Translations under genes and position numbers: made by a program
Shown here: piece by piece, positions 16,998 through 25,479 of the stretch
How positions within the stretch are numbered: position 1 is the stretch's first letter
Layout: each line of letters opens with the position of its first letter
The notes under the pieces: generated by a model
The model's database searches: none
The model's input: the letters and a program-made list of their open reading frames with translations, nothing else
Told to the model about the DNA's origin: nothing
Origin: Magnetococcales bacterium
GTDB lineage: Bacteria > Pseudomonadota > Magnetococcia > Magnetococcales > UBA8363
DNA: 33,388 nt
NCBI GenBank assembly: GCA_015660855.1
Contig: JACSDG010000124.1
Location: 1 to 33,388, forward strand
Reading direction: 5' to 3'

Positions 16998-17215
16998 GGC
17001 GTGTTGACATTGTAACCGTTCCGTCCCCCGCCTTTTTTTCTTTAAAAGTATTGCGGGGGTCCGGGGGGGATCATCCCCCCCGGCGGAGGTTTGGAGGCAG
17101 CAGCCCACAAGGTTTTGTCTTTGAATTTGATTTTGATTTTACTGCCCCCCAAGGGGGGTCTAGGGGCGCAGCCCCAGGGTTTTGATTTTGACTTTATGCC
17201 CGCAGGGCATCCGGT
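16994..17215 (+). repeat. Composite dispersed repeat, copy 8 (long form)
   Basis: This copy has an alternative 5' part: CTAGGGCGTGTTGACATT, then GTAACCGTT, then a CCCCCGCCTTTTTTTCTTTA stretch. The standard unit then begins at ATTGCGGGGGTCC with hairpin 1, the weak hairpin 2 (TTGGAGGCAGCAGCCCACAA) and the TTTGATTTTG spacer. A CCCCCCAAGGGGGG module, GGGGCGCAGCCCC and the third hairpin ATGCCCGCAGGGCAT follow. The same long form with the GTAACCGTT part recurs at 22789. It separates the pump gene from the acyl-ACP synthetase gene. Confidence 0.9.
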
Positions 17216-17241
17216 TCCTGGTATGAATTGGGGGTGAATCC

Positions 17242-19323
17242 ATGTTCAGATGGTTGTTTCGGTGGTTGTTTCGTCTCCAGTGTGATGGTCTTGAAAACTT
17301 GTCGGGTCGTTTGGTCGCGGCCAATCGATGTTCTCGGTGGGATTGGGTGATTGTCACCGCATTTCTTGAAAAAGGCTCCTGGATCATCCTGCCTCCTGGA
17401 GAATTTCCGCTCGGTTATCGCCGATTTTTCGGTTACCACGTTCGGTTCATTCCCGAAGATCAGGTGGATCCGGAGTCACTGGCCCATCATGTTCGTCAGG
17501 GCCATACCGTTGTTTATTTTCCTGAACCCCTGTCTCCTTTTGCGGGACGTTTTCGCAAAATTTCCGTCGCCTTTGAAGTTTCATGTCCGCGTGCTGTCCT
17601 GGCCGTGCAGGGGACAGGACCGTGGCCATTGTCCAGGCGAACTTTTTCTGGAAAACGACACTGGTTTTCCCCGGTCCGGCTTTCCGCCGTGCCTCTGGAT
17701 CCTGATGGAGGTCACGATGCGTGGACTCTCCAGGATGGGCTGGGGCGGGCCATGATGGCATCACAAACCTTGGATACAACGCTATGGAACGCGTTACTCG
17801 GTGCGGCGCAGCATCATGGACGCAGGAAGGTGGTTCTGGAAGATGAAAACGGTCAGAGGCTGAACTATGGGCAGTTGATTTTCAAGGCCATCCTGTTGGG
17901 CCGACTGCTCGAACCCCAAACCCGAACGGGGGAGAGGGTGGGACTCATGTTGCCCACGACCGTTGGTACGGTTGTCACCTTCTTTGCCTTCCAGGCGGGA
18001 GGTCGGGTACCCACCATGCTCAATTTTTCCAACGGTCCTGAAACCATCTTGGCCACTTGTCGGACGGCTCAGGTGCGTTTGCTGGTGACCTCGCGTCTTT
18101 TCATTCAAAAAGCCCGTCTTTTCGACTTGATGGATGCCCTGGCCGAATTGAACATTGTTTACCTCGAAGATCTCAGATCCTCTGTCACTCCTGGTATCCT
18201 GCTTTATGCTTGGTGGTTTTCCCATGTTACCCGATGGGGGCGAAAGCCTGTCTCTGGTGACGCTGAAGCGGTCGTCCTTTTCACCTCCGGATCGGAAGGA
18301 ATTCCCAAGGGGGTGGTGCTGTCCCACAACAATCTGTTGGCCAACGCCAAACAGGTATTCATCCGCTTTGATCTTGGGCCTGCGGATGTGATTCTGCATG
18401 TGTTACCGATGTTTCACGCTTTTGGTCTGACTGTGGCAACCCTGGTGCCGTTATTGGCGGGGATGCGTATTTTTTGTTATCCGTCGGTCCTTGATTATCG
18501 CACTGTCCCCAAAATGGCATGGAAAGCCGGGGCAACATTATTGGCGGGAACCGATACCTTCCTGAAAGGGTATGGCCGCATGGCCGATCCTATCGATTTT
18601 GCCGCGTTGCGGTATTGTTTTGCCGGGGCCGAAACGTTGCGGGCATCGACACGTAACTTGTGGATGGAAAAATTTGGCATTCGTATCCTGGAAGGGTATG
18701 GCGCCACCGAAACCGCTCCGGTTTTGTCGGTCAATGCCCCGGAGGCGTATCGTTGTGGTTGTGTTGGGCGCATGTTGTCGGGAATAGAGTGGAAATTGCA
18801 GCCGGTTTCCGGACTGAAAAATGGTGGTCGTCTGTTTGTGCGTGGACCCAATGTGATGCTGGGGTATTTGTTGTCGCATGCCCCTGGCGTGTTGCAGTCG
18901 CTTTGGACCGGAATCGATCCGGGATGGTATGACACCGGCGATGTCGTGCAGGTGGACACCCACGGTTTTGTTTCAATTTTGGGACGCGTCAAGCGATTTG
19001 CCAAGATTGCCGGGGAAATGGTCTCTCTGGCTGCCGTGGAGTCCGTGGCTATGGAGGAATGGCCCGACAGCCTGCATGCAGCCGTGGTTGTGGCCGACCC
19101 GCAGAGGGGCGAAACATTGGTCATGGTGACCGAAGATCGAAAAGTTAACCGACTTACTTTTGCCAAGGCATTGAAAGAGCGTGGTCTAAGCCTTCTGCTT
19201 TTGCCTTTTCGGTTCGTCTACCATGATTCCCTGCCGGTATTGGCTTCTGGAAAGCTGGATTTTATACAATTGGAAATTTTTGTGCGGGAGGGGAAAAATA
19301 ACATGGATACAACAGATTCCTGA
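17242..19323 (+). CDS. Aas-like fusion: degenerate acyltransferase domain plus acyl-ACP/acyl-CoA synthetase
   Basis: The 693-residue product resembles E. coli Aas (719 residues): an N-terminal PlsC-like domain (1-190) and a C-terminal AMP-forming ligase. The ligase motifs are complete: LFTSGSEGIPKGVVLSH (about 345-362), GYGATETAP (about 485), YDTGD (about 562), GRVKRFAKIAGE (about 577) and SGKLDF with its catalytic Lys (about 669). In the PlsC part the usual N-H-x-S-x-x-D reads NRCSRWD, so the catalytic His is Arg29. The FPEG block reads FPEP at 93-96. The acyltransferase is therefore probably inactive, leaving fatty-acid activation as the likely activity. GGGGGTG precedes the ATG. It stands between the pump and TolC genes, separated from each by a repeat. 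Confidence 0.85.
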   Translation: MFRWLFRWLFRLQCDGLENLSGRLVAANRCSRWDWVIVTAFLEKGSWIILPPGEFPLGYRRFFGYHVRFIPEDQVDPESLAHHVRQGHTVVYFPEPLSPFAGRFRKISVAFEVSCPRAVLAVQGTGPWPLSRRTFSGKRHWFSPVRLSAVPLDPDGGHDAWTLQDGLGRAMMASQTLDTTLWNALLGAAQHHGRRKVVLEDENGQRLNYGQLIFKAILLGRLLEPQTRTGERVGLMLPTTVGTVVTFFAFQAGGRVPTMLNFSNGPETILATCRTAQVRLLVTSRLFIQKARLFDLMDALAELNIVYLEDLRSSVTPGILLYAWWFSHVTRWGRKPVSGDAEAVVLFTSGSEGIPKGVVLSHNNLLANAKQVFIRFDLGPADVILHVLPMFHAFGLTVATLVPLLAGMRIFCYPSVLDYRTVPKMAWKAGATLLAGTDTFLKGYGRMADPIDFAALRYCFAGAETLRASTRNLWMEKFGIRILEGYGATETAPVLSVNAPEAYRCGCVGRMLSGIEWKLQPVSGLKNGGRLFVRGPNVMLGYLLSHAPGVLQSLWTGIDPGWYDTGDVVQVDTHGFVSILGRVKRFAKIAGEMVSLAAVESVAMEEWPDSLHAAVVVADPQRGETLVMVTEDRKVNRLTFAKALKERGLSLLLLPFRFVYHDSLPVLASGKLDFIQLEIFVREGKNNMDTTDS

Positions 19324-19383
19324 AGCGTGCCTTTGTCGTATATAGAGCCATTTTACGGCGAAGATTTCCGGCCATTTGTGCAC

Positions 19384-19503
19384 GTATCGGAAAAACAAAG
19401 TTTGGCAAAAATTTTTGCGGGGGTCCGGGGGGGATCATCCCCCCCGGCGGAGGTTTGGAGGCAGCAGCCCACAAGGTTTTTTTTTTGCCCGAAGGGCATC
19501 ATG
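19384..19503 (+). repeat. Composite dispersed repeat, copy 9
   Basis: The copy has the full 5' box (GTATCGGAAAAACAAAGTTT, TTGGCAAAAATTTTTGCGG), perfect hairpin 1, the weak hairpin 2 variant shared with copies 8, 14 and 15, a ten-T run directly after AAGG, and the third hairpin TGCCCGAAGGGCATCATGTT. It starts 60 nt after the stop of the synthetase gene. The hairpin followed by TTTTTTTTTT would be a plausible intrinsic terminator on the plus strand. Confidence 0.9.
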
Positions 19504-19718
19504 TTCACGGTGTGCGGCTTGTTGGTTGCTGAAAACGGCGAATTGGGTCTGATGTGGTTTAACTTATAGAAAAGGATTATTTTCTCTCTCCCGGTAAAAA
19601 GAGTGTCATCTTGCGGCACGGTCCTGCCGATACCATAGACCGAGTGTCAGGCTACTCTTTTTCAAGGAAAATCGGATTGTCCACGCTCCCCAATCATCGT
19701 CTCCAAAGTCTTCAGGCC
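19504..19718. promoter_or_regulatory. Leader region of the TolC-adaptor pair
   Basis: After the repeat come about 215 bases without a credible gene. The frame of the TolC gene stays open upstream of its ATG, but those residues do not look like a signal peptide. A promoter for tolC is expected here; I could not place its boxes. Confidence 0.3.
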
Positions 19719-21239
19719 ATGCGAAAGTGGCTTACGGGTCTGTTGGCGGTGTCTGTTCTTTCGGCGTGTGCCGTCAAACCGGAGCCGTTGCCAGAGTCCA
19801 GCATTATGCAGCGCACGCAAGACGACAAGGCTGCCTATTACAAGGATGTGAAACCGGTCGTGCGTGCCATTCCCTTGGCCGAGGCCATGGCGCGGGCGAT
19901 TCGTTACAACCTGGACCACCGTCTGAAAACCATGGAATCGGCCTTGGCCATGGGACAATCCAAGCTGACCGGTTATCAGCTCCTTCCTCAGGTGGCTCTC
20001 CAGGCGGGTTATTCCAAACGTTCCAATGAACTTGGTTCTTCAAGCCGTTCGTTGATTACCGGTCAAGGCAGCCTGGAATCGTCGACTTCCTCGGAAAGGA
20101 GCTATGGCGATGCCGATCTGACCATGACCTGGAACATTCTTGATTTTGGCGTCAGTTATTTCAAGGCCAGGCAGCAGGCGGATCGCTATCTGGTATCGGA
20201 GCAGAGGCGACGCAAGGTCATTCACAACATCATTCAGGAGGTGCGGCAGGCTTATTGGCGGGCCGCAGTAGCCCAGGAGTTGCTGCCCGATATTGAAAAT
20301 TTTCTCGTTGAGGCCAATCTGGCTTTGGAAGATGCCAAAAAATCGGGCGATGCCCTGTTGCAGTCGCCGTTGGATACCCTGAGATATCGCATGGGGTTGT
20401 TGGAAACCGTTTATCAGATCATTACTTTGCAGCGGGATCTGTCGGTCGCCAAGACGCAGTTGGCTGCTTTGATCAATGTGGACCTGAAGGAAAACTTTCG
20501 CCTGGAAACGCAGAACCAACAGGACATGTCCGCCCCAAAAATTCCCTATGATATTGATCTCATGGAAAAAATGGCTCTTTTTTTCCGCCCCGAATTGCGT
20601 GAAGAAGATTATCAAAAGCGGATTGACATAGCCGAGACCAAATTGACTCTGTTGCAGGTTCTTCCCGGTTTAAGTTTGGAAGCCGGTCTGCATACATCCA
20701 CCAACCACTATCTTTTCAATCAACAATGGGCCGATGGTGGTCTTAAGCTGGCGTGGAATTTGATCAATCTGGCCGCCGGTAATGATACGCTGGATGTCGC
20801 CGGTATCAGGGAGGCGACAGGGACCATGCGCCGGCTTTCCTTGGGTATGGCCATATTGACCCAGGTCCATGTGGCTCTCGTGCGCTACAATCAGACCCTG
20901 GAGGAGTTTGAGCTGGTCAAGACCATAAGCCAGACTGCCGACCAGATTCAACACCATTCTGCTGCGGCGCGCCAGACCATGACGGGATTGGATGTGATCC
21001 AAGCCCAGGCACGGGCCATCTACAGGAGATTGCAAATGGGGTTATCCTACGCCGAGTTGCAAAATTCTGCCGGCCAGATTTACGTCTCCATCGGTCTGGA
21101 TCCACTTCCGAGTTCGTTGGAATCGACCGATCTTGACACCTTGACGGCCACTCTGGAAGGGATGATTCAGCGTTGGCAGGTGGGCGAAGTGGAATTGGGA
21201 ACCCTTGTCGATAACCGCTTGCAGGGCCAATCGGGATGA
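19719..21239 (+). CDS. TolC-like outer-membrane efflux lipoprotein
   Basis: The 506-residue product starts with a lipoprotein signal (MRKWLTGLLAVSVLSAC, lipobox LSAC with cysteine at 17), which decides the ATG at 19719. It contains two copies of the outer-membrane efflux protein domain: helices around IPLAEAMARAIRYNLDHRLK, a long AALINVD-ending first repeat, and a second repeat ending in GLSYAELQNSAGQIYVSIGL. Asp-Pro-rich NodT/OprM-type linkers are not obvious. The family forms trimeric outer-membrane barrels with periplasmic alpha-helical tunnels. Its stop overlaps the next adaptor gene by ATGA, so the two are translationally coupled. It may serve the RND pump upstream, a distant transporter, or both. 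Confidence 0.88.
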   Translation: MRKWLTGLLAVSVLSACAVKPEPLPESSIMQRTQDDKAAYYKDVKPVVRAIPLAEAMARAIRYNLDHRLKTMESALAMGQSKLTGYQLLPQVALQAGYSKRSNELGSSSRSLITGQGSLESSTSSERSYGDADLTMTWNILDFGVSYFKARQQADRYLVSEQRRRKVIHNIIQEVRQAYWRAAVAQELLPDIENFLVEANLALEDAKKSGDALLQSPLDTLRYRMGLLETVYQIITLQRDLSVAKTQLAALINVDLKENFRLETQNQQDMSAPKIPYDIDLMEKMALFFRPELREEDYQKRIDIAETKLTLLQVLPGLSLEAGLHTSTNHYLFNQQWADGGLKLAWNLINLAAGNDTLDVAGIREATGTMRRLSLGMAILTQVHVALVRYNQTLEEFELVKTISQTADQIQHHSAAARQTMTGLDVIQAQARAIYRRLQMGLSYAELQNSAGQIYVSIGLDPLPSSLESTDLDTLTATLEGMIQRWQVGEVELGTLVDNRLQGQSG

Positions 21240-22045
21240 AAATGATTCCGTTGATCTTGTTGGTTGGGGGAATTTTCCTGGGGATGGGAACGGGTCATGC
21301 CTTCGATGCGAAGCCGCCCCAGGATCGTGTGCTTTCAGCCATGGAAGAGACGGGGGGAGGGGAGCCTTTGCGTGGATTGCTGGTTGCATCGCAGGAGGCG
21401 ATTCTTTCCAGCGAGATTGCCGGGCGGGTTTTAGAAATTCGCCATGAAACGCGTCAAAGTTTCAAGAAAGGTGAAATTTTGCTTCGGTTTCATTGTCCCG
21501 ACCGGGAAGCGCGTCTGAAAAAAGCGCGTGCCCAGTTGGATGCCATCAATCAACGTCTTAAGGTTCACCGCCAACTTGTTGAGTTGCGGTCGGCCAGTTT
21601 GCTGGATGTCGAGATTATGGAGGCGGAACGACTTGGGGCGACAGCGGAAGTGGCGGTACATCAGGCAGAGGTTGAGCAGTGCACCCTTTATGCCCCTTTT
21701 GCGGGCAGAATTGCCGAAAGACTGGTCAAACCCTACGAAAGCGTCAACATGGGCCAGCCATTGTTGGATGTCGTGGGTCAGGCCCCTTTTGAGATTCATA
21801 TCATTTTGCCTTCGGACCTGTTGCCGGGAGTCCATCCGGGCACGCCCGTCACAATCGTTCTGGACGAGACCAAAAGTCGCCATCAGGCTCGCATCAGCAG
21901 TTTGGGAGGGCGCATTAATCCTGCTGGTCAAACGGTACGGGTCGTTGCAAAAATGGCGGGGGTTGCAGACGATCTTATCCCTGGGATGAGTGGTCCTGTG
22001 ATGATTGAATTCGATCCGCTATCCTCTTCTGCTGCGCCGCGTTGA
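21236..22045 (+). CDS. Short periplasmic adaptor (HlyD/RND-MFP type)
   Basis: The 269-residue product has a signal peptide (MKMIPLILLVGGIFLGMGTG, cleavage likely after GHA). A compact adaptor core follows: LLVASQEAILSSEIAGRVLE, a short helical hairpin (about residues 85-145), CTLYAPFAGRIAERLVKPYE closing the barrel-sandwich domain, and a beta-barrel with IILPSDLLPGVHPGTPVTIV. It lacks the lipobox of the first adaptor and is more than 100 residues shorter. It is coupled to the TolC-like gene by an ATGA overlap. No inner-membrane transporter gene follows, so its pump partner is either the upstream RND protein or encoded elsewhere. Confidence 0.85.
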   Translation: MKMIPLILLVGGIFLGMGTGHAFDAKPPQDRVLSAMEETGGGEPLRGLLVASQEAILSSEIAGRVLEIRHETRQSFKKGEILLRFHCPDREARLKKARAQLDAINQRLKVHRQLVELRSASLLDVEIMEAERLGATAEVAVHQAEVEQCTLYAPFAGRIAERLVKPYESVNMGQPLLDVVGQAPFEIHIILPSDLLPGVHPGTPVTIVLDETKSRHQARISSLGGRINPAGQTVRVVAKMAGVADDLIPGMSGPVMIEFDPLSSSAAPR

Positions 22046-22061
22046 CGGCTGTTCTGGCGTA

Positions 22062-22082
22062 ATCTTGTTTTTCCGATACGCG
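22062..22082 (-). repeat. Fragment of the dispersed repeat 5' box (copy 10)
   Basis: Only CGTATCGGAAAAACAAG remains, on the minus strand, about 16 nt after the plus-strand adaptor stop. Unlike most copies next to a stop codon it is antisense to the preceding gene. It could be the relic of an excised or deleted copy. Confidence 0.5.
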
Positions 22083-22248
22083 AAAAAGATGTTGACTGTG
22101 TTAAAATATTGGCAGTGCCGTGTTCTTGCGCTTTACCGGGAAGATGATGTTAACCAATTGTTAAAATTGATGTTTATTGGACAAAGCAACTTGGACTGGG
22201 AAATGCAATATCACCCTCAAGACGGTCATTGCTATCCAGGAGGGTGCC

Positions 22249-22446
22249 ATGCAGACGCCAATTTCAACATCTTGCTTGCAAGCTTTCCATACGTCCGTAT
22301 GGGGAGTCAAAACTGTCCAGTCCGCCGACCAACAACGGAACAGCTTAAAGAATGTCGGTGGAAATCCGAGCAACAGCTTTGAACAACTCCTTGGACAAGT
22401 CGAGCGCCAAATGGATAAAAAGCTGGACAGATACTCTTCTTTGTAA
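22249..22446 (+). CDS. Small protein of unknown function
   Basis: A 65-residue ORF begins with ATG at 22249 and is preceded by CCAGGAGGGTGCC, a near-perfect ribosome binding site at optimal spacing, the best in this part of the window. The product (MQTPISTSCLQAFHTSVWGV, then a Ser/Asn/Gln-rich middle, then FEQLLGQVERQMDKKLDRYS) has no signal peptide or membrane span. It ends in an amphipathic charged helix that could form a coiled coil. I recognise no family. The gene is isolated between the efflux locus and a block of repeats. Confidence 0.5.
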   Translation: MQTPISTSCLQAFHTSVWGVKTVQSADQQRNSLKNVGGNPSNSFEQLLGQVERQMDKKLDRYSSL

Positions 22447-22788
22447 CACACTATCCTTTTCCTTCCTAAAAGCATTCTTTTCGGTGACAATCAATTTCTT
22501 CCTGCCGCTTTTTGGGTACGGCAGCGGGGCGTCGCCGTCGTTATTGTTGATCAACCGCTGGGGTAATTAAAATTATGGAAGTCGTGACTTTGTACGCAAA
22601 ACAATCTTCCGGCAAACTGGCTGGCATCCCATTTTCTTTGGAATGGTTTGAATATCAAGCTTTCAGACCGACGGACAAGGTAGAGAACATACATGGTTTT
22701 CCCCATGCGACCATCCGTCAATTTGAACGTACCGATCCTTTTAGCTGTGATACCGTTTGGGTTGGGGAGCCTCTCCACTAGATTGGGT
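22447..22788. other. Stretch without assignable gene
   Basis: Two overlapping short open frames occur, 22575-22781 on the plus strand (68 residues) and 22551-22778 on the minus strand (75 residues, GTG start). Neither has a clear ribosome binding site or a family I recognise. The minus-strand frame (GITAKRIGTFKLTDGRMGKT) looks somewhat protein-like and may be a gene remnant. An inverted CTGCCG/CGGCAG pair lies near 22502-22525. Confidence 0.3.
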
Positions 22789-22983
22789 GTAACCGTTTAG
22801 TCCCCCCGCCTTTTTTTTCTTTAAAAGTATTGCGGGGGTCCGGGGGGGATCATCCCCCCCGGCGGAGGTTTGGAGGCGGAGCCTCCAAGGTTTTTCTTTT
22901 GACTTTGATTTTGATTTTAGATTTTGATTTTACTGCCCCCCAAGGGGGGTCTAGGGGCGCAGCCCCAGGGTTTTGATTTTGTT

Positions 22984-23029
22984 TTTTTGCCTGAAGGGCA
23001 TCCTGTTTATGATGCCCTTCAGGCAAAAA
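22984..23029. repeat. 19-bp perfect hairpin at a head-to-head repeat junction
   Basis: Arms 22984-23002 and 23011-23029 are exact reverse complements (TTTTTGCCTGAAGGGCATC against GATGCCCTTCAGGCAAAAA) with the 8-nt loop CTGTTTAT. On either strand the stem ends in an A/T run. It forms where two dispersed repeats meet at their third-hairpin ends. Confidence 0.9.
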
Positions 23030-23065
23030 CCAAAACCTTGGGGGCTTCAAAACAAAGTCAAAACC

Positions 23066-23099
23066 CTGGGGGCAATCCCCCAGACCTCTTTTTTCTTTT
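23066..23099 (+). terminator. Intrinsic terminator-like hairpin
   Basis: CTGGGGG, loop CAAT, CCCCCAG forms a 7-bp GC-rich stem (23066-23083). It is followed by ACCTC and then TTTTTTCTTTT on the plus strand. It would end plus-strand transcription before the convergent icd gene. Confidence 0.65.
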
Positions 23100-23108
23100 A
23101 ATAATTTT

Positions 23109-23150
23109 CTAGAGGGCGTCAACAAATTATCGAATGTCAACACGCCCTAG
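23109..23150. repeat. 42-bp CTAG-bounded short element
   Basis: The element starts CTAGAGGGCGTCAACA and ends TGTCAACACGCCCTAG, so both ends carry CTAG and a GGGCGT/ACGCCC inverted pair, with two GTCAAC direct repeats inside. Its reverse complement matches 9199-9222 near the chemotaxis receptor start and, in its first 17 bases, 16994-17010 at the pump stop codon. Confidence 0.7.
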
Positions 23151-23162
23151 ATGGGGTGGTTG

Positions 23163-23216
23163 AAAAAAGAGGGGGTGTTGCCAGGGGGAGCGGTCAAAAA
23201 AACCGGATCCCCCTGG
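23163..23216 (-). terminator. Intrinsic terminator of icd
   Basis: CCAGGGGGA (23181-23189) pairs with TCCCCCTGG (23208-23216), and an inner CGGT/ACCG pair extends the stem. On the minus strand the stem is followed by CAACACCCCC and then TCTTTTTT. It lies 13 nt after the icd stop codon, the expected place. Confidence 0.6.
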
Positions 23217-23229
23217 AATGTCGATGGGT

Positions 23230-25479
23230 TTAGCCTAGAGAATCCATGATGGCGTTGAATGTCGGACTGGGCCGCATGTGTGCGGCCAACTTATCGGGGT
23301 CCGGTAGGTAGTATCCCCCCAAATCCACGGCATGCCCCTGGGAAGCATTCAGTTCGTCCACGATCCTGACCTGGTTTTGTTCCAGGCGTGCAAACAAGGG
23401 GGCAAATGTTTTGTTGAGATCCGCATCCTCCCGCTGTTCCGCGAGCATTTCTGCCCAATAAAGAGCTAGATAAAAATGGCTGCCGCGACTGTCCAACTCC
23501 CCCTTTCCGGGTTTGGGTGATCGGTTGTTGAGCAATACTTTTTCGGTAGCCTGATCCAATGTTTTTGCCATGATTGCTGCTTTGGGTCGGCTGGCGGTTT
23601 GGGCAAGGTGGTCCAGGGAAGCCGCCAGGGCGGAGAATTCACCAAGGGAATCCCAGCGTAAATGCCCTTCTTTCATGAATTGTTGAACATGTTTGGGAGC
23701 GGAACCACCGGCACCGGTTTCAAAAAGTCCGCCGCCGTTCATCAGTGGAACGATGGAAAGCATTTTGGCACTCGTGCCTACCTCAAGAATGGGAAACAGG
23801 TCGGTGTTGTAATCCCGGAGGACATTACCCGTGACGGAGATGGTATCTTGTCCCGCCCTGGAACGCCTGAGAGACTCCCGGGTTGCCTCCTCTGGCGACA
23901 TGATTTTGATATCCAGTCCATGGGTGTCGTGGTCTTTGAGGTAGGTTTGAACTTTTTGGATCAACTGCACATCGTGAGCTCTGGTGTTATCCAGCCAGAA
24001 GATGGCTGGTATGGAAGTGATCCGAGCGCGATTGACCGCAAGTTTGACCCAATCCTGAATGGCCCCATCTCGCGTTTGGCACAAACGCCATATGTCCCCT
24101 TTGTCCAGCGCATGTTCCAACAAAATTTTTCCACTGGCAGCCACAACCCGGATGATTCCCTCGCTGGGTGACTGAAAGGTTGTCGGATGCGAACCGTATT
24201 CTTCGGCCTTCTGGGCCATAAGCCCCACGTTGGAAATACTGCCCATGGTGGTTGGATCGAAGGCTCCGTTTTCTTTGCAAAAGTCAATGGTGGCCTGATA
24301 GACCCCAGCATAACAACTGTCGGGGATGACACACTTGGTATCACAGGTTTTGCCATCGGGACCCCACCCCTTACCGCCGGCACGGATCAGTGCTGGCATG
24401 GAGGCGTCAATGATGACATCGCTGGGGACATGCAGGTTGGTAATTCCCTTGTCGGAGTTGACCATGAACAGGGAGGGTTGTTTCGCCATACATTGCCGAA
24501 TGTCTGCTTCGATGGCCTGCCTCCTGTCGGTTGGCAGGGACAGGATTTTGGTTACCACATCGCCGAAACCATTTTTTGGATCCACGCCAAGTTCAGAAAA
24601 AGTTTGCGAGTGTTTTGCGAATACCTCTTCAAAGTAGACCGTGACGGCATGGCCAAAAATAATGGGATCGGACACCTTCATCATGGTGGCTTTCATGTGC
24701 AAGGAAAACAAAACTTCCTGATGTTTGGCCTGTTTGATTTCTTCCGCAAAGAACGCGATCAATGCCTTTTGACTCAAAAAGGTGGCATCGATCACCGAAC
24801 CGATTGAAAGCTTTAGATTTTCTTTCAGTATAGAAACGGTACGATCCTTGGCAATAAGTTCAATTCTGGCAGATCCGGCATTTTCTGGAGTTATGGTGAC
24901 GGATTTTTCATTGGCACGGAAATCTCCGTGCGACATGGTAGCGACATGGGTTTTGGAATCTTTGGACCATTTTCCCATGGAATGAGGATTGTTTTTTGTG
25001 TATTCTTTTACCGCCCTGGGTAGCCTTCGGTCCGAATTTCCCTCCCTGAGGACCGGATTGACAGCACTTCCTTTTATTTTGTCATACTTGGCCCGGATCT
25101 CTGCCTCTTCCTGAGTTTTCGCTTTTTCCGGATAATCGGGAACGGGATATCCCCTGCTTTGAAGTTCAAGAATGGCCGCCTTGAGTTGCGGGACTGAAGC
25201 ACTGATGTTAGGAAGTTTTATGACGTTGGCCTGCGGAGAAGTGACCAGCTCCCCCATTTCTTGCAGATCGTCGTGTCGTCTCTGTTGCGAATTCATCTTC
25301 TCGGGAAAGCTGGCGATGATCCGATTGGCCAACGAAATATCTTTCGTCCCCACGGTAATCCCCGCCTTTTTCAAGTAGGCTTGGATGATGGGAAGCAATG
25401 ATGCGCTTGCAAGTTCGGGAGCTTCATCCACCTTGGTGTAGATGATGTCCGGCAGGGTGGTTCTGGATTTTTCTGACAT
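23230..25479 (-). CDS. icd: NADP-dependent isocitrate dehydrogenase, monomeric type
   Basis: The 749-residue product matches the monomeric IDH-II family (about 740 residues) along its full length. The N-terminus reads [80 protein letters not shown] and [10 protein letters not shown] then follow in order. The [20 protein letters not shown] and [14 protein letters not shown] blocks line the isocitrate/Mg and NADP sites in known structures. It decarboxylates isocitrate to 2-oxoglutarate in the TCA cycle. TGGAGGAACCC gives a strong ribosome binding site for the ATG at 25479, which decides the start over an ATG five codons upstream. It is single, with its own terminator. Confidence 0.97.
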   Translation of the reverse strand: MSEKSRTTLPDIIYTKVDEAPELASASLLPIIQAYLKKAGITVGTKDISLANRIIASFPEKMNSQQRRHDDLQEMGELVTSPQANVIKLPNISASVPQLKAAILELQSRGYPVPDYPEKAKTQEEAEIRAKYDKIKGSAVNPVLREGNSDRRLPRAVKEYTKNNPHSMGKWSKDSKTHVATMSHGDFRANEKSVTITPENAGSARIELIAKDRTVSILKENLKLSIGSVIDATFLSQKALIAFFAEEIKQAKHQEVLFSLHMKATMMKVSDPIIFGHAVTVYFEEVFAKHSQTFSELGVDPKNGFGDVVTKILSLPTDRRQAIEADIRQCMAKQPSLFMVNSDKGITNLHVPSDVIIDASMPALIRAGGKGWGPDGKTCDTKCVIPDSCYAGVYQATIDFCKENGAFDPTTMGSISNVGLMAQKAEEYGSHPTTFQSPSEGIIRVVAASGKILLEHALDKGDIWRLCQTRDGAIQDWVKLAVNRARITSIPAIFWLDNTRAHDVQLIQKVQTYLKDHDTHGLDIKIMSPEEATRESLRRSRAGQDTISVTGNVLRDYNTDLFPILEVGTSAKMLSIVPLMNGGGLFETGAGGSAPKHVQQFMKEGHLRWDSLGEFSALAASLDHLAQTASRPKAAIMAKTLDQATEKVLLNNRSPKPGKGELDSRGSHFYLALYWAEMLAEQREDADLNKTFAPLFARLEQNQVRIVDELNASQGHAVDLGGYYLPDPDKLAAHMRPSPTFNAIMDSLG

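Larger units (their letters stand above)
22789..23104 (+). repeat. Composite dispersed repeat, copy 11 (long form with inverted extension)
   Basis: The unit shares the GTAACCGTT and CCCCCCGCCTTTTTTTTCTT 5' part with copy 8. It has perfect hairpin 1, a perfect hairpin 2 (TTGGAGGCGGAGCCTCCAA, 22870-22888), the CCCCCCAAGGGGGG and GGGGCGCAGCCCC modules and a third hairpin. From there an inverted partial copy begins (AAAACCTTGGGGGC, then CCTGGGGGCAATCCCCCAG), so the block is two units joined head to head. Confidence 0.88.

Noticed and set aside
22103-22140. Possible sigma-54 promoter (TGGCAG ... TTGC)
   Set aside because: GG to GC distance is about 17 instead of the required 12.
22551-22781. Two overlapping short ORFs on opposite strands
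   Set aside because: Neither has a ribosome binding site or a recognised family; I could not decide between them.
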